Part shown: positions 42,609 to 52,114 of the stretch, piece by piece
Layout of the letters: each line of letters starts with the position of its first letter
How positions within the stretch are numbered: position 1 is the first letter of the stretch
Source of the DNA: Flavicella marina
GTDB taxonomy: Bacteria > Bacteroidota > Bacteroidia > Flavobacteriales > Flavobacteriaceae
DNA: 64,000 nucleotides
Direction: 5' to 3'
Assembly (NCBI RefSeq): GCF_009193215.1
Contig: NZ_VYVA01000007.1
Span: 1 to 64,000, forward strand
Position numbers and translations under genes: made by a program
Notes under the pieces: generated by a model
What the model saw: the letters and a program-made list of their open reading frames with translations, nothing else
What the model was told of the DNA's origin: nothing
Databases searched by the model: none

Positions 42609-43796
42609 TTGAATAATATCAATAGAAATATTTTTAGAGAAGAGGTACAAGATTTTATTGCCGCGAATCTAAAAACAGATATCAACCTTCTTATTCTAAA
42701 AGGAAGTCCATTTACAGATATTTCAATTCAAGAGTTAGCACAGCAAATTGTAGGGAAACAAAAAGCAAAAGATAAATTACCGTTATGGTTTGAACAGGAG
42801 CATATTTTTTTTCCAAAAAAAGTAAACTTAGAACAAACCTCATCAGGAAAAACGGCTCTCTACAAAACCGAAATCATCCATGGAGATTCTATCATAGATT
42901 TAACAGGTGGATTTGGAATAGACTGCACCTATTTTTCTAAAACTTTCAAAGAGGTTGTGCATTGTGAAATGAATTCAGCACTCGCAGAAATTGTTCAATA
43001 CAATAGTGATGTATTCGGTGTTTCAAATATGAAAACCATTGCAGGAGACAGTCTGAATACGCTGCAAAACCTCAACAGAAAATTTGATTGGATTTACATC
43101 GATCCGTCCAGAAGAAATGACGCCAAAGGAAAAGTTTTTTTACTAAAAGATTGTGTCCCAAATGTCCCAGTAAACTTAGATGTATTCTTCAATTATTGTG
43201 ACAATATATTAATCAAAAACTCTCCCATACTCGATATTTCAAATACGATTGATGAATTGCAGTTCGTAAAAGAAATTCACATTGTGGCTGTTGCAAACGA
43301 AGTAAAAGAATTATTGTTTTCATTAGAAAAAAACTACGACGGTAAAATCACTGTAAAGACTGTAAACCTATTAAAAAATTCTAGACAAGAATTCTCTTTC
43401 GAGTATGGTTCGGTAACTCAAGCAACGTATGCCAAACCTAATGCATTTTTATACGAACCGAATTCAGCCATCTTAAAATCAGGAGCATTTCAACAAATCG
43501 CCACGCAACTAAATCTATCAAAACTTCACCAACACTCACACCTCTATACCTCACAAGAGTTAAAAGAGAATTTCCCTGGTAGAAGTTTTAAAATCGAGGC
43601 GATACATACCTATGACAAAAAAAAAATAGCAAAATTACTACCTGAAAAAAAGGCCAATATTACCACACGCAACTTTCCAGAAACCGTAGCTACTATTAGA
43701 AAAAAGACAAAAATAAAAGAGGGCGGAAACATTTTTTTATTTTTCACGACAGATCTCGAAGAAAAAAAAATTGTCATATTTTGTAGTAAGATCTAA
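42609..43796 (+). CDS. SAM-dependent methyltransferase with THUMP-like domain (PG_1098 type)
   Basis: This 395-residue cytoplasmic protein begins at a TTG five bases after the AI-2E gene stop; the next Met is far inside. An N-terminal helical and ferredoxin-like region comes first (about 1-90), then a class I methyltransferase core with SAM motif DLTGGFGIDCTYFS (near 98) and catalytic-type IYIDPSRRNDAKGKVF (near 165), and a C-terminal THUMP-like domain. The DPSRR motif is like that of DPPY-type N-methyltransferases but with Ser-Arg. The target is likely RNA; which base is unknown. Confidence 0.85.
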   Translation: MNNINRNIFREEVQDFIAANLKTDINLLILKGSPFTDISIQELAQQIVGKQKAKDKLPLWFEQEHIFFPKKVNLEQTSSGKTALYKTEIIHGDSIIDLTGGFGIDCTYFSKTFKEVVHCEMNSALAEIVQYNSDVFGVSNMKTIAGDSLNTLQNLNRKFDWIYIDPSRRNDAKGKVFLLKDCVPNVPVNLDVFFNYCDNILIKNSPILDISNTIDELQFVKEIHIVAVANEVKELLFSLEKNYDGKITVKTVNLLKNSRQEFSFEYGSVTQATYAKPNAFLYEPNSAILKSGAFQQIATQLNLSKLHQHSHLYTSQELKENFPGRSFKIEAIHTYDKKKIAKLLPEKKANITTRNFPETVATIRKKTKIKEGGNIFLFFTTDLEEKKIVIFCSKI

Positions 43797-43989
43797 TGTT
43801 TTGTTGATGTATTTTCACTAAAACCAATAGTTACAGTATTAATCCTGCAAAAAAACAGGTTTAAAAATTGCTTTTGCAGAATTTTTCGCAATTGAATTTT
43901 ACAAACTCACGAAAATACAGCATAAGAATCAAATTCTATTAGATACATACAGATTATGCGTATTTTTGCAACAAATAAAACGATTGAAC

Positions 43990-44544
43990 ATGTCAGTAAA
44001 AGTAAAAACATCAAAAGAGTCATCAGTTACTATTACAGAATTGATGCTGCCTTCTAATTCAAATTTCAGTGGAAAAATTCACGGAGGTTACATTTTAAAT
44101 TTAATGGATCAAATTGCTTTTGCTTGTAGTTCAAAATACTCTGGAAAATATTGTGTTACTGCATCAATCAACACGGTAGACTTCTTGAACCCGGTTGAGG
44201 TTGGAGAATTATTAACACTTAAAGCTCGCGTCAACTATGTAGGTAGAACTTCAATGACGGTTGGGATCCGCGTAACCTCAGAAAATATTCATACAGGTGA
44301 AATCAAACACTGTAACTCTTCTTACTTTTTGATGGTCGCCAAAAATGAAGATGGCAGCAATGCTGAAGTGCCAAAATTGAAGTTAACCAGTAAAGAAGGT
44401 GTACGAAGATTTATTAGATCTTTAGATCGTTTGAATATGAAAAAACAAAGAAAACAAAACTTCCATAAAGACGAATTCTCTTATGAACAATACCAAGAGG
44501 AAATAAAAAAACACAATGTCATCATTGACTTAGAAGAAAATTAG
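43990..44544 (+). CDS. Hotdog-fold acyl-CoA thioesterase
   Basis: This 184-residue cytoplasmic enzyme is of the YciA/BFIT-type hotdog family. Visible are NFSGKIHGGYILNLMDQIAFACSS split by the catalytic-type Gly-Gly and Asp, then ASINTVDFLNPVEVGELL and SSYFLMVA. It has a C-terminal helical tail of about 50 charged residues. The start at 43990 was chosen because an upstream in-frame Met lies within the predicted promoter element TATTTTTG. It hydrolyses acyl-CoA; the chain length cannot be told. Confidence 0.9.
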   Translation: MSVKVKTSKESSVTITELMLPSNSNFSGKIHGGYILNLMDQIAFACSSKYSGKYCVTASINTVDFLNPVEVGELLTLKARVNYVGRTSMTVGIRVTSENIHTGEIKHCNSSYFLMVAKNEDGSNAEVPKLKLTSKEGVRRFIRSLDRLNMKKQRKQNFHKDEFSYEQYQEEIKKHNVIIDLEEN

Positions 44545-44545
44545 T

Positions 44546-44575
44546 AAAAAGGATAGTGAAAACTATCCTTTTTTG
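44546..44575 (+). terminator. Terminator of the thioesterase gene
   Basis: AAAAAGGATAGT (44546-44557) pairs with ACTATCCTTTTT (44562-44573), with a GAAA loop, then more T. Confidence 0.85.
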
Positions 44576-44667
44576 TTTCTCAGAACAAACAACAATTCAT
44601 AGAATTCGGTCAAAATACAGATTACTACTCGATTTTAAATTCCTTAATTTTACAAAAAAGGAATTTT

Positions 44668-45459
44668 ATGCAAACATCAATCTATAAGAGCTTAAAAAAA
44701 CAAAACGAGAATTCGATCGAAATAGACGATTACCTCGTAATTGAAGCTCCAATAGAAATTAGCATCAATAACGAACCGTTTACCATGGTAATGCGAACAC
44801 CAGGTAATGATGTACATTTTTTACGTGGATTACTTTTTGCAGAGGATATTTACAAAGGCAATCAACCTTTAACTATTATTTCAATTGAAACAAAAACCAA
44901 TGGCTTTACAAAAGTAAATATCAATATTTCAGAAACCGAATTAGGAGGTGCTTATTTAAACAAGCGTTCACTTTTGTCTGTATCTTCTTGCGGCATTTGC
45001 GGCAAACAAGAATTAAATGACATTAACCCTTCAAAAAAACGTTTAAAATCTACTGCTTTACTAGATATTGATAAACTTCCTGAAATGTTTGAAGTAATGC
45101 GTGAAAAGCAACATACTTTCGATTTAACAGGGGGCTCTCATGCTGCTGTGATTTTCGACAAATTTTATAACTTCTTGTGTTTATTTGAAGATATCGGACG
45201 TCATAATGCAGTAGATAAATGCATTGGAAAACTTTTGAACACAAATAAAATTTCTGACGCTTCATTTTTACTGGTAAGCGGTCGTGTATCCTACGAAATT
45301 ATTTCAAAAGCCTTTTTTGCAAAAATAACAACTATTGTTGCAGTTTCAGCATGCTCTTCTCTTGCTGTTGATTATGCTAAAGAATTAGGCATTTGTCTTA
45401 TTGGTTTTTCTAGAAACGGAAAAGCCACCGTATATGCAAACCCACAACACATTTTATAA
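44668..45459 (+). CDS. fdhD: Formate dehydrogenase sulfurtransferase FdhD
   Basis: FdhD passes sulfur from a cysteine desulfurase to the molybdenum cofactor of formate dehydrogenase. The 263-residue product has TMVMRTPGNDVHFLRGLLFA, the active-site loop SSCGICGKQ (the CxxC pair), TGGSHAAVIF, EDIGRHNAVDKCIG and LLVSGRVSYEI, all in order. It lies seven bases ahead of the YdeP-type oxidoreductase gene, its obvious client. No cofactor synthesis (moa/moe) genes are nearby. Confidence 0.96.
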   Translation: MQTSIYKSLKKQNENSIEIDDYLVIEAPIEISINNEPFTMVMRTPGNDVHFLRGLLFAEDIYKGNQPLTIISIETKTNGFTKVNINISETELGGAYLNKRSLLSVSSCGICGKQELNDINPSKKRLKSTALLDIDKLPEMFEVMREKQHTFDLTGGSHAAVIFDKFYNFLCLFEDIGRHNAVDKCIGKLLNTNKISDASFLLVSGRVSYEIISKAFFAKITTIVAVSACSSLAVDYAKELGICLIGFSRNGKATVYANPQHIL

Positions 45460-45466
45460 TTTTTTC

Positions 45467-47761
45467 ATGACTCAAAAAAAAACCAATGCGCAAGCACCTG
45501 AAAAATTAACAGGTATTCAACTCACCAAAGTTCCTGAAGTTTCTGTGGGACCTACAGCAATAAAATCTGCTCTTACGCATATCAAAAATGAAGTGGGTAT
45601 GATAAAAGGAATCGGATTGTTGTCTAAAATGAATCAAAAAGACGGATTCGATTGCCCAGGTTGTGCATGGCCAGATCCAGATGAAAAAAGAGCTTTCTTA
45701 GCAGAATATTGTGAGAACGGAGCAAAAGCAATCGCAGAAGAAGCTACGAAAAATCGTGTTTCTCCCCTGTTTTTTGCAACACATGCTATAGACGAATTGG
45801 CTCAATTGTCGGATTATGAATTAGGAAAGAAAGGGAGAATCACCCACCCTATGCTATTGAAAGAAGGAGCTACTCACTATGAAGAAACCACTTGGGACAA
45901 GGCTTTTGAAATAATTGCAACCGAATTGAACCAACTCGACTCACCGGATGAAGCCATTTTTTACACTTCTGGTAGAACTAGTAACGAAGCGGCATATTTA
46001 TATCAATTATTTGTAAGACAATATGGAACAAACAATTTACCAGATTGTTCCAATATGTGTCATGAATCAAGCGGAGCAGCTCTATCTGAAACCTTAGGAA
46101 TTGGTAAAGGCTCTGTGACCCTCGAAGATTTCAATCATGCCGAATTGGTAATTGTAATTGGTCAAAATCCTGGCACAAACCACCCTAGAATGCTTTCTGC
46201 ACTAGAAGGCACCAAAAAAAATGGTGGAAAAATAATTAGCATTAACCCATTGAAAGAAGTTGGGTTGGTGAATTTTAAAGATCCACAAAACCCCTTTTCG
46301 TGGTTAGGTAGCGGAACATCGATCACCGATTTATATTTACAAGTAAAAATCAATGGTGATGTTGCTCTATTAAAAGCTATCTTATGTCTGCTTGTTCTAA
46401 AAGAAAAGGAAAATCCAGGTACTGTTTTCGATTATGATTTCATTGAAGAACATACATTGGGTTATTCCGATTTTGTGAACGATATAGAAAAACAAAATCT
46501 TGAAGAGTTGATTGCCTTGTCTGGTGTTTCTAAACAGCAAATAGAAGCCGCAGCAGAACTCATTACGAAAAACAAAAAAATTATCATTTGTTGGGCTATG
46601 GGCTTAACTCAGCATAAAAACGGAGTCGACAATATTCGTGAACTCGTAAATATTTTATTACTAAAAGGTAGTATTGGTAAGAAGGGAGCTGGTACTTGTC
46701 CTGTTCGTGGTCACTCCAATGTGCAAGGTGATAGAACCATGGGTATTTGGGAAAAGCCACCGATTTCTTTTTTAGAAAGTTTAGAGAAAGAATTCAAGTT
46801 TCAAGCTCCTAGACATCATGGATATGATGTTGTAGAAGCTATTGAAGCAATGCATCAAAAAAAGGCCAAATTCTTTTTAGGAATGGGCGGAAATTTCATC
46901 AGTGCCACTCCTGATACGGAGTTTACTGCAGAAGCTCTCAGAAATTGTAATTTAACAGTACATGTCTCTACAAAAATCAACCGAAGTCATCTAATTCATG
47001 GCAAACAAGCATTGATATTACCATGTCTAGGGAGATCAGAAAAAGACATGCAAACAACGGGAGAACAGTTTGTAACTGTAGAAAATTCTATGGGAGTTGT
47101 TTCAAAATCAAACGGACATCTTACACCTTTGTCTGAGGCCTTGAAAAGTGAAACAGCCATTGTAGCTGGTATTGCAAATGCAACGTTAAAAAACAGCACC
47201 ACAAATTGGATTGAATTGGCCAGTAACTACGACTTGATACGAGATAAAATAGAAAACACCATACCTGGTTTCGAAAACTACAATGATCGAGTACGAATTC
47301 CTGGAGGGTTCTACTTACCAAATAGTGCTCGAGCAAACGATTATTCTAAAACCGAAACAGGAAAAGCAAATTTCACTTGTAATCAAATATCTGATATCAA
47401 AATTGAAAAAGATCAATTCTTGATGATGACTATCAGGACACATGATCAATACAACACAACCATTTATGGTTTGCATGACCGCTACCGAGGAATTCTTAAC
47501 GAACGTCGTGTTGTACTGATGAATGAAAATGACATGGAAGAAATGAATCTAAAAAAATTAGATCTTGTCACCTTAATTAGTCATTTTGAAGGAGAAAAAA
47601 GATACGCACACAAATTTCTAGCAATTCCATACGATATTCCAAGAAAATGTACCGCTACTTATTTCCCTGAAACCAATGTTTTGGTACCAATAAAGAGCAA
47701 AGCAAGAATCAGTAACACCCCTGCTTCAAAAACAGTAATTATTACCATCGAAAAGGAATAG
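45467..47761 (+). CDS. FdhF/YdeP-type molybdopterin oxidoreductase
   Basis: This 764-residue cytoplasmic protein belongs to the YdeP branch of the molybdopterin oxidoreductase family. It starts at the ATG seven bases after fdhD. Visible pieces are DGFDCPGCAWPDP in the N-terminal part, SNMCHESSGAAL with the probable Mo-ligand Cys, GQNPGTNHPRM, and ARGHSNVQGD-like CPVRGHSNVQGDRTMG, and a C-terminal MopB/aspartate-type beta-barrel domain. It lacks the usual N-terminal 4Fe-4S CxxCxxxC set of classical formate dehydrogenases. Formate oxidation is the likely role, given fdhD; it may instead act in acid or oxidative stress as proposed for YdeP. Confidence 0.9.
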   Translation: MTQKKTNAQAPEKLTGIQLTKVPEVSVGPTAIKSALTHIKNEVGMIKGIGLLSKMNQKDGFDCPGCAWPDPDEKRAFLAEYCENGAKAIAEEATKNRVSPLFFATHAIDELAQLSDYELGKKGRITHPMLLKEGATHYEETTWDKAFEIIATELNQLDSPDEAIFYTSGRTSNEAAYLYQLFVRQYGTNNLPDCSNMCHESSGAALSETLGIGKGSVTLEDFNHAELVIVIGQNPGTNHPRMLSALEGTKKNGGKIISINPLKEVGLVNFKDPQNPFSWLGSGTSITDLYLQVKINGDVALLKAILCLLVLKEKENPGTVFDYDFIEEHTLGYSDFVNDIEKQNLEELIALSGVSKQQIEAAAELITKNKKIIICWAMGLTQHKNGVDNIRELVNILLLKGSIGKKGAGTCPVRGHSNVQGDRTMGIWEKPPISFLESLEKEFKFQAPRHHGYDVVEAIEAMHQKKAKFFLGMGGNFISATPDTEFTAEALRNCNLTVHVSTKINRSHLIHGKQALILPCLGRSEKDMQTTGEQFVTVENSMGVVSKSNGHLTPLSEALKSETAIVAGIANATLKNSTTNWIELASNYDLIRDKIENTIPGFENYNDRVRIPGGFYLPNSARANDYSKTETGKANFTCNQISDIKIEKDQFLMMTIRTHDQYNTTIYGLHDRYRGILNERRVVLMNENDMEEMNLKKLDLVTLISHFEGEKRYAHKFLAIPYDIPRKCTATYFPETNVLVPIKSKARISNTPASKTVIITIEKE

Positions 47762-47849
47762 AACCATTGCCAAACTTTCTAAAACTGCAATAGCACGCTT
47801 TATTGTTTTCAATTCTTCAAAAATACTAGTTAAGTCCTTTTGATTTTCT

Positions 47850-47857
47850 TACTTTTG
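47850..47857 (+). promoter_or_regulatory. -7 element upstream of the PagL-like gene
   Basis: TACTTTTG matches TAnnTTTG in full, 34 bases ahead of the start codon. No -33 TTTG lies at the normal distance. Confidence 0.35.
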
Positions 47858-47891
47858 AAAAAAAATTAACATCTTTTAACATTTATCAACT

Positions 47892-49136
47892 ATGAAATTT
47901 TTTAAGGTAAAAAAATCAACAAACAACTTCGATAAAAGTTCAGTTTGCAAAGCATTGGTAGTTCTATTTTTTATTGCTGCCTTACCTGCAAATTTAGTAG
48001 CTCAGAAAAAAGAACTTACGAAGCACGAAACAACCAAGAAAAAAGAAAGCTACGGTCATTTTAAATATTTAGAAGTTATTGGCCATACAGGTAGTCACTT
48101 TTACTCTGGTCAAACATTGGATGATGCCTTAAAAAACGGGTATGGTTCGGCTGAAATACGATTAGGATGGAAAAGCGGTGACCCAGAACATTGGAGTAAT
48201 AAATATTACAACTCGATGAGTTATGGTGTTGGGTTTTACACAGGTTATATTGGTGACCCAGACGTATTAGGAAACCCTAATGCATTGTATGGTTTTGTTG
48301 ATTTACCCATCGGTAAACAAGGTACTGGTAAAAGAACTACTTGGTCTTTTAACCCAGCATTCGGTTTGACTTATAATCTAAAAGCTTACAACCCTTCTGA
48401 AAACCCAACTAATGACGCCATCGGCGCTAGTTTCGCAGTCTATATCGCTTTGGCTGGTAAAGGACATACAGTAGTAACAAGAGAACTAGATATTTCGTAT
48501 GGAATTGACTTTACACATTTTAGCAACGGTCGTTCTTTCATGCCTAACTATGGATTAAATATGGTAGGATTGAATTTTGGTATGAGATATCACTTCAACT
48601 CTGATCAAAGAAAACTAAGTAAAGATCCTTATACTGAACAAGTATTACCTGCAAGATATAAAAGAGTTAGAAGTTTAAAAGTTCCGAAAGAATCTAGCAA
48701 CAAAATCAATATTTTAACCTCTATCGGTACGGTACAAAATGGATTTGAAGAAAATCAAAACGGAGGATACCCAAGCAACCGTTACTTTACGTTCTCGGGG
48801 TATGTTGAATACGTTCATAATTTTGACATGATGCATGGTATTGCTGCTGGTATTGATTTATTTTATGATGAGAGTTTGGTAATCAGTCATCCAGACAACA
48901 GGTATTTATTAGGATACCATATTGGATATGATTATACATTCTGGAGAATTACGGTAAAAACGCAATTAGGAGGATATATTGGTGATGACAAAGGAAAAAA
49001 TGCCATCTGGGCAAGACCAGGTGTTCAATACAAAATCAACAACTGGTTGAGTGCGCATGTTGCCTTAAAAACAAGAAGAGGTTTTGCTGCTGACTGGGCT
49101 GAATTTGGAGTTGTATTCCACCCTTTCAAATGGTAA
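47892..49136 (+). CDS. PagL-like acyloxyacyl hydrolase / lipid A 3-O-deacylase
   Basis: This 414-residue outer-membrane protein has a signal peptide (CKALVVLFFIAALPANLVAQ). The region at about residues 60-240 follows PagL, an outer-membrane enzyme that removes the 3-O acyl chain from lipid A; the His-Phe-Ser-Asn motif THFSNGRSF carries the catalytic His and Ser. A further 170 residues form extra beta strands, so the protein is about twice the length of Pseudomonas PagL. It stands alone between the formate dehydrogenase pair and the polysaccharide locus, with a strong terminator. Activity on lipid A is an inference. Confidence 0.85.
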   Translation: MKFFKVKKSTNNFDKSSVCKALVVLFFIAALPANLVAQKKELTKHETTKKKESYGHFKYLEVIGHTGSHFYSGQTLDDALKNGYGSAEIRLGWKSGDPEHWSNKYYNSMSYGVGFYTGYIGDPDVLGNPNALYGFVDLPIGKQGTGKRTTWSFNPAFGLTYNLKAYNPSENPTNDAIGASFAVYIALAGKGHTVVTRELDISYGIDFTHFSNGRSFMPNYGLNMVGLNFGMRYHFNSDQRKLSKDPYTEQVLPARYKRVRSLKVPKESSNKINILTSIGTVQNGFEENQNGGYPSNRYFTFSGYVEYVHNFDMMHGIAAGIDLFYDESLVISHPDNRYLLGYHIGYDYTFWRITVKTQLGGYIGDDKGKNAIWARPGVQYKINNWLSAHVALKTRRGFAADWAEFGVVFHPFKW

Positions 49137-49154
49137 TCAACTTACTATAAAACT

Positions 49155-49194
49155 AAAAAGGACATATGAAGAAATATTCATATGTCCTTTTTTT
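49155..49194. terminator. Bidirectional terminator
   Basis: A perfect 16-pair stem is formed by 49155-49170 (AAAAAGGACATATGAA) and 49177-49192. Tracts on both sides serve the PagL-like gene and the convergent DUF4861 gene. Confidence 0.9.
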
Positions 49195-49212
49195 ATGTGA
49201 AAAATGTATATC

Positions 49213-50388
49213 CTAATTTACTATATACACTTTTAAAGGACTCTCTAATTGCTTTGCAAAAGTAGACAAATAAGCTTCCCATAATTCTTTGGTCGGATAT
49301 TGTTCACTTTTTTGCCAAGCAAAACCAGCATAGTAAACTACTTGATTGTCTACTACTCTCAATTTCGCATAAGCATTGCTTAGATCTTTTTCAGGAACAT
49401 CATATACTTCAGAACCAGAAAAAGTATTTTGAGTAGCTAAAATAGCGGTACCCAATTCAGAATCTGCATGAGGTTGCCAATAAGAAACAAATTGATTTTC
49501 CTCTGAAACCACACCATCCTTTTCGTGCAGTGTTAAACCTGCATAAATATAATCTGTATTTGTGATTTTTGTATCAAATTTCGTCAAGTTATTTCCTAAA
49601 TCCAAAGTCAGTACTTTACTTTCTTGAATTTCTTTTCCTCCAGCATCCCAAGAGGCATACTCCAAATAAAAACTTGTTCTTAAAGGACCCGTTGCAATGG
49701 TTTTCCACTTGGTATAGTTCTTTGAATAAAACAAGGTGTCGTCAGCTTTGATTGCAATTCCACCAACACCACGACTTACACCTACGTGAAAATTATCCAA
49801 ACCTTCACCTGTATCTTTATGATAACTTCCAGTTTTATCAACCAAAGTTTCTTTATACCATTTGTCAATAACTGGGTACTCTACTCGCTTCAGCCAAGCA
49901 TCAACACCACTTGACAATGTTCCTCCTTTTTTACCTTCTTCCATCAGGCTTTGAGCTGTGGGTCCATAAACTCTAAAAGCAACTTTGTCATTTTCCCATG
50001 TATAATCGTCAGTACGTTCAGGCACAAAACGAGAATAACACAATTCTTGAGCTTGAACCTGTTCAGTTTTACCTAATTTAATTATTTCGTACTTCTTCTT
50101 TGAATTTGCTTCAATACTAGGTTGAAATAACAATTGATCCATCTGATTATCTCCGTCAAGGTCTACTAGCTGAGTAACTAGTAATTTCCCCGTTTCGAAG
50201 TCTTTTACTCCTAAGTTTTCTAAATTATCTACTTGAAGTGCATCTTTCGATAGCTCAACAACTTCTTGATTTCTTTTAAAATCCAAATTGTTTTCTATGA
50301 AAACAACACCTGTTACTTTTTTAGAACAACTCACAAGATTGAATAACCCCAGAGCAATAATAATGAGATTCCTTTTTAACATACACAT
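49213..50388 (-). CDS. DUF4861 lipoprotein of the uronate locus
   Basis: This 391-residue lipoprotein (signal ending LVSC) is a DUF4861 member, a family that occurs in pectin- and uronate-type polysaccharide loci of Bacteroidota. Features include VDLDGDNQMDQLLFQ, WENDKVAFRVYGP, GLDNFHVGVSRGVGGIA and LTLHEKDGV. It may begin two residues later (50382). It is the third gene of the kduI-kduD-DUF4861 operon, four bases after kduD. Its activity is not established; a carbohydrate-binding or lyase-type role on oligouronates has been suggested by context only. Confidence 0.85.
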   Translation of the reverse strand: MCMLKRNLIIIALGLFNLVSCSKKVTGVVFIENNLDFKRNQEVVELSKDALQVDNLENLGVKDFETGKLLVTQLVDLDGDNQMDQLLFQPSIEANSKKKYEIIKLGKTEQVQAQELCYSRFVPERTDDYTWENDKVAFRVYGPTAQSLMEEGKKGGTLSSGVDAWLKRVEYPVIDKWYKETLVDKTGSYHKDTGEGLDNFHVGVSRGVGGIAIKADDTLFYSKNYTKWKTIATGPLRTSFYLEYASWDAGGKEIQESKVLTLDLGNNLTKFDTKITNTDYIYAGLTLHEKDGVVSEENQFVSYWQPHADSELGTAILATQNTFSGSEVYDVPEKDLSNAYAKLRVVDNQVVYYAGFAWQKSEQYPTKELWEAYLSTFAKQLESPLKVYIVN

Positions 50389-50392
50389 TTAT

Positions 50393-51187
50393 TTAATCTT
50401 CGTTTGCTGGTTTACCAATAGTAGCTAAAATTCCTCCATCTACGTAAACTACTTGTCCGTTTACAAAATTACTCGCATTAGAAGCTAAAAAGATTGCAGC
50501 TCCTTGTAAATCATCCGGGTCACCCCAAACTCCTGCAGGCGTTCTTCCAACAATAAAATCATTGAACGGATGTCCATCAACTCGGATTGGTTCAGTCTGA
50601 CTCGTTGCAAAATATCCAGGCCCTATTCCATTCGTTTGAATGTTGAATTTTGCCCATTCAGTTGCCATATTTTGAGTTAACATTTTCAAACCTCCTTTTG
50701 CAGCTGCATATGCCCCTACAGAGTTTCTTCCCAACTCACTCATCATTGAGCAAATATTGATGATTTTCCCTGCGTTACGGTCAATCATTCCTTTAACCAC
50801 ATATTTCGACACAATAAACGGAGATACCAAATCAACCTTTATTACTTGTTCAAAATCTGCTGTTTCCATCTCTGCAAGAGGAGTTCTTTTGATAATACCT
50901 GCATTATTAACTAGTATATCAATATTACCGACTTCAGACTCTATTGCTTCAATATTGGTTTTTACCGCGTCTTCATCCGTTACGTCAAATAAGTATCCGA
51001 ATACTTTAAGCCCAGCTTTTTTATAGCTCGCTACAGCGTCATCTAATTTTTGTTGAGATGAATTACCTGTAACAACTATAGTCGCTCCTGCATTACCTAA
51101 ACCTGTGGCCATCGCCATTCCTAATCCGTGTGTAGCACCTGTAATCAAAGCTACTTTACCGGTTAAATAAAATAAATTTACTGACAT
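50393..51187 (-). CDS. kduD: 2-dehydro-3-deoxy-D-gluconate 5-dehydrogenase KduD
   Basis: KduD reduces 2,5-diketo-3-deoxygluconate to 2-keto-3-deoxygluconate, the step after KduI in unsaturated uronate breakdown. The 264-residue short-chain dehydrogenase has TGATHGLGMAMATG (cofactor motif), NNAGIIKRTP, and the catalytic YAAAKGG with Ser upstream (ICSMMSEL). The C-terminal GPGYFATSQTEPIRVD is typical for KduD. It lies five bases after kduI and ahead of the DUF4861 gene. The ketodeoxygluconate kinase and aldolase for the next steps are not in the window. Confidence 0.93.
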   Translation of the reverse strand: MSVNLFYLTGKVALITGATHGLGMAMATGLGNAGATIVVTGNSSQQKLDDAVASYKKAGLKVFGYLFDVTDEDAVKTNIEAIESEVGNIDILVNNAGIIKRTPLAEMETADFEQVIKVDLVSPFIVSKYVVKGMIDRNAGKIINICSMMSELGRNSVGAYAAAKGGLKMLTQNMATEWAKFNIQTNGIGPGYFATSQTEPIRVDGHPFNDFIVGRTPAGVWGDPDDLQGAAIFLASNASNFVNGQVVYVDGGILATIGKPANED

Positions 51188-51192
51188 ATCTT

Positions 51193-52035
51193 TTATCTTA
51201 AATCTGTTATTTTACACACATCCATATCTCCATAGTCCAAGTTTTCACCAGCCATACCCCAAATAAAAGTATAATTGCTAGTACCCGCACCAGAATGTAT
51301 TGACCAAGGTGGTGAGATGACAGCTTCGTTTTCTCCCATCCATATATGTCTTGTTTCATCTGTTTGTCCCATAAAGTGACATACCGCTTGATCTTGTGGA
51401 ATTTCAAAATAAAAATAAACCTCCATTCTTCTATCATGAACGTGTGCTGGCATTGTATTCCATGCTGATCCTGATTTTATTTCAGTCATCCCCATTTGTA
51501 ATTGACATGTATCAACGATACTGTTTACTATTAATTTTCTTAATGTACGCGCATTTACCGTTTCAACAGAACCTAATTCAACAACTTCTGCGTCTTCTCT
51601 ACCTACTTTTTTATTTGGAAAAGATTTGTGAGCAGGAGTTGAATTCAGATAAAATTTCGCTGGATTTGCTGCATCTTTACTAGAGAAAATCACAGACTTA
51701 GCGCCTCTACCAATGTATAATGCTTCTTTGAAGTCAACATCAAACACCTCTCCATCAATTGAAATACTTCCAGCACCTCCAATATTAATTGCTCCTAATT
51801 CTCTTCTTTCTAAGAAAAAACTAGATTTTAATGGGGCTATTGACTCCAGTTCCAGTGGTTTCGATACAGGCACTGCCCCACCGATAATGTACCTATCGTA
51901 ATGAGAATACACCAACTTTACATTATCATTTGTCAACAAATCCTGAACAAGAAATTCATCTCTTAATTCTTTAGTATCCATTGCTTTAACTTCTCTTGGA
52001 GAGGCTGCATAACGTACTTCAAATTTTTCTTCCAT
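51193..52035 (-). CDS. kduI: 5-dehydro-4-deoxy-D-glucuronate isomerase KduI
   Basis: KduI isomerises 4-deoxy-L-threo-5-hexosulose uronate, the product of uronate lyases, into 2,5-diketo-3-deoxygluconate. The 280-residue cupin-fold product has the zinc ligands His198, His200 and Glu205 in MPAHVHDRRMEVYFYF, and His247 in SIHSGAG, matching the four E. coli ligands. The DDETRHIWM-like stretch and NLDYGDMD at the end are typical. It is the first gene of the minus-strand operon. The promoter shares the palindrome at 52091-52114 with lacI. Confidence 0.95.
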   Translation of the reverse strand: MEEKFEVRYAASPREVKAMDTKELRDEFLVQDLLTNDNVKLVYSHYDRYIIGGAVPVSKPLELESIAPLKSSFFLERRELGAINIGGAGSISIDGEVFDVDFKEALYIGRGAKSVIFSSKDAANPAKFYLNSTPAHKSFPNKKVGREDAEVVELGSVETVNARTLRKLIVNSIVDTCQLQMGMTEIKSGSAWNTMPAHVHDRRMEVYFYFEIPQDQAVCHFMGQTDETRHIWMGENEAVISPPWSIHSGAGTSNYTFIWGMAGENLDYGDMDVCKITDLR

Positions 52036-52070
52036 AATATTCTATAAATTATTTTGCTATTATTTTTTTG

Positions 52071-52100
52071 TAAAAGTACTAAAATTATCCAAAAATACAA
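52071..52100 (-). promoter_or_regulatory. Promoter of kduI-kduD-DUF4861
   Basis: On the minus strand TTG (52098-52100) is followed after 19 bases by TACTTTTA (52071-52078), which differs from TAnnTTTG at the last base. The -33 TTG lies inside the palindrome at 52091-52114. Confidence 0.5.
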
Positions 52101-52114
52101 TCGATTGTATTTTT
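52091..52114. promoter_or_regulatory. LacI-type operator between kduI and lacI
   Basis: Bases 52091-52114 are a perfect 24-base palindrome with core ATACAATCGATTGTAT and a central CG, the hallmark of LacI-family operators. It holds the -33 TTG of both divergent promoters. LacI binding would thus block the kduI operon and the lacI-sensor operon together. Confidence 0.75.
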
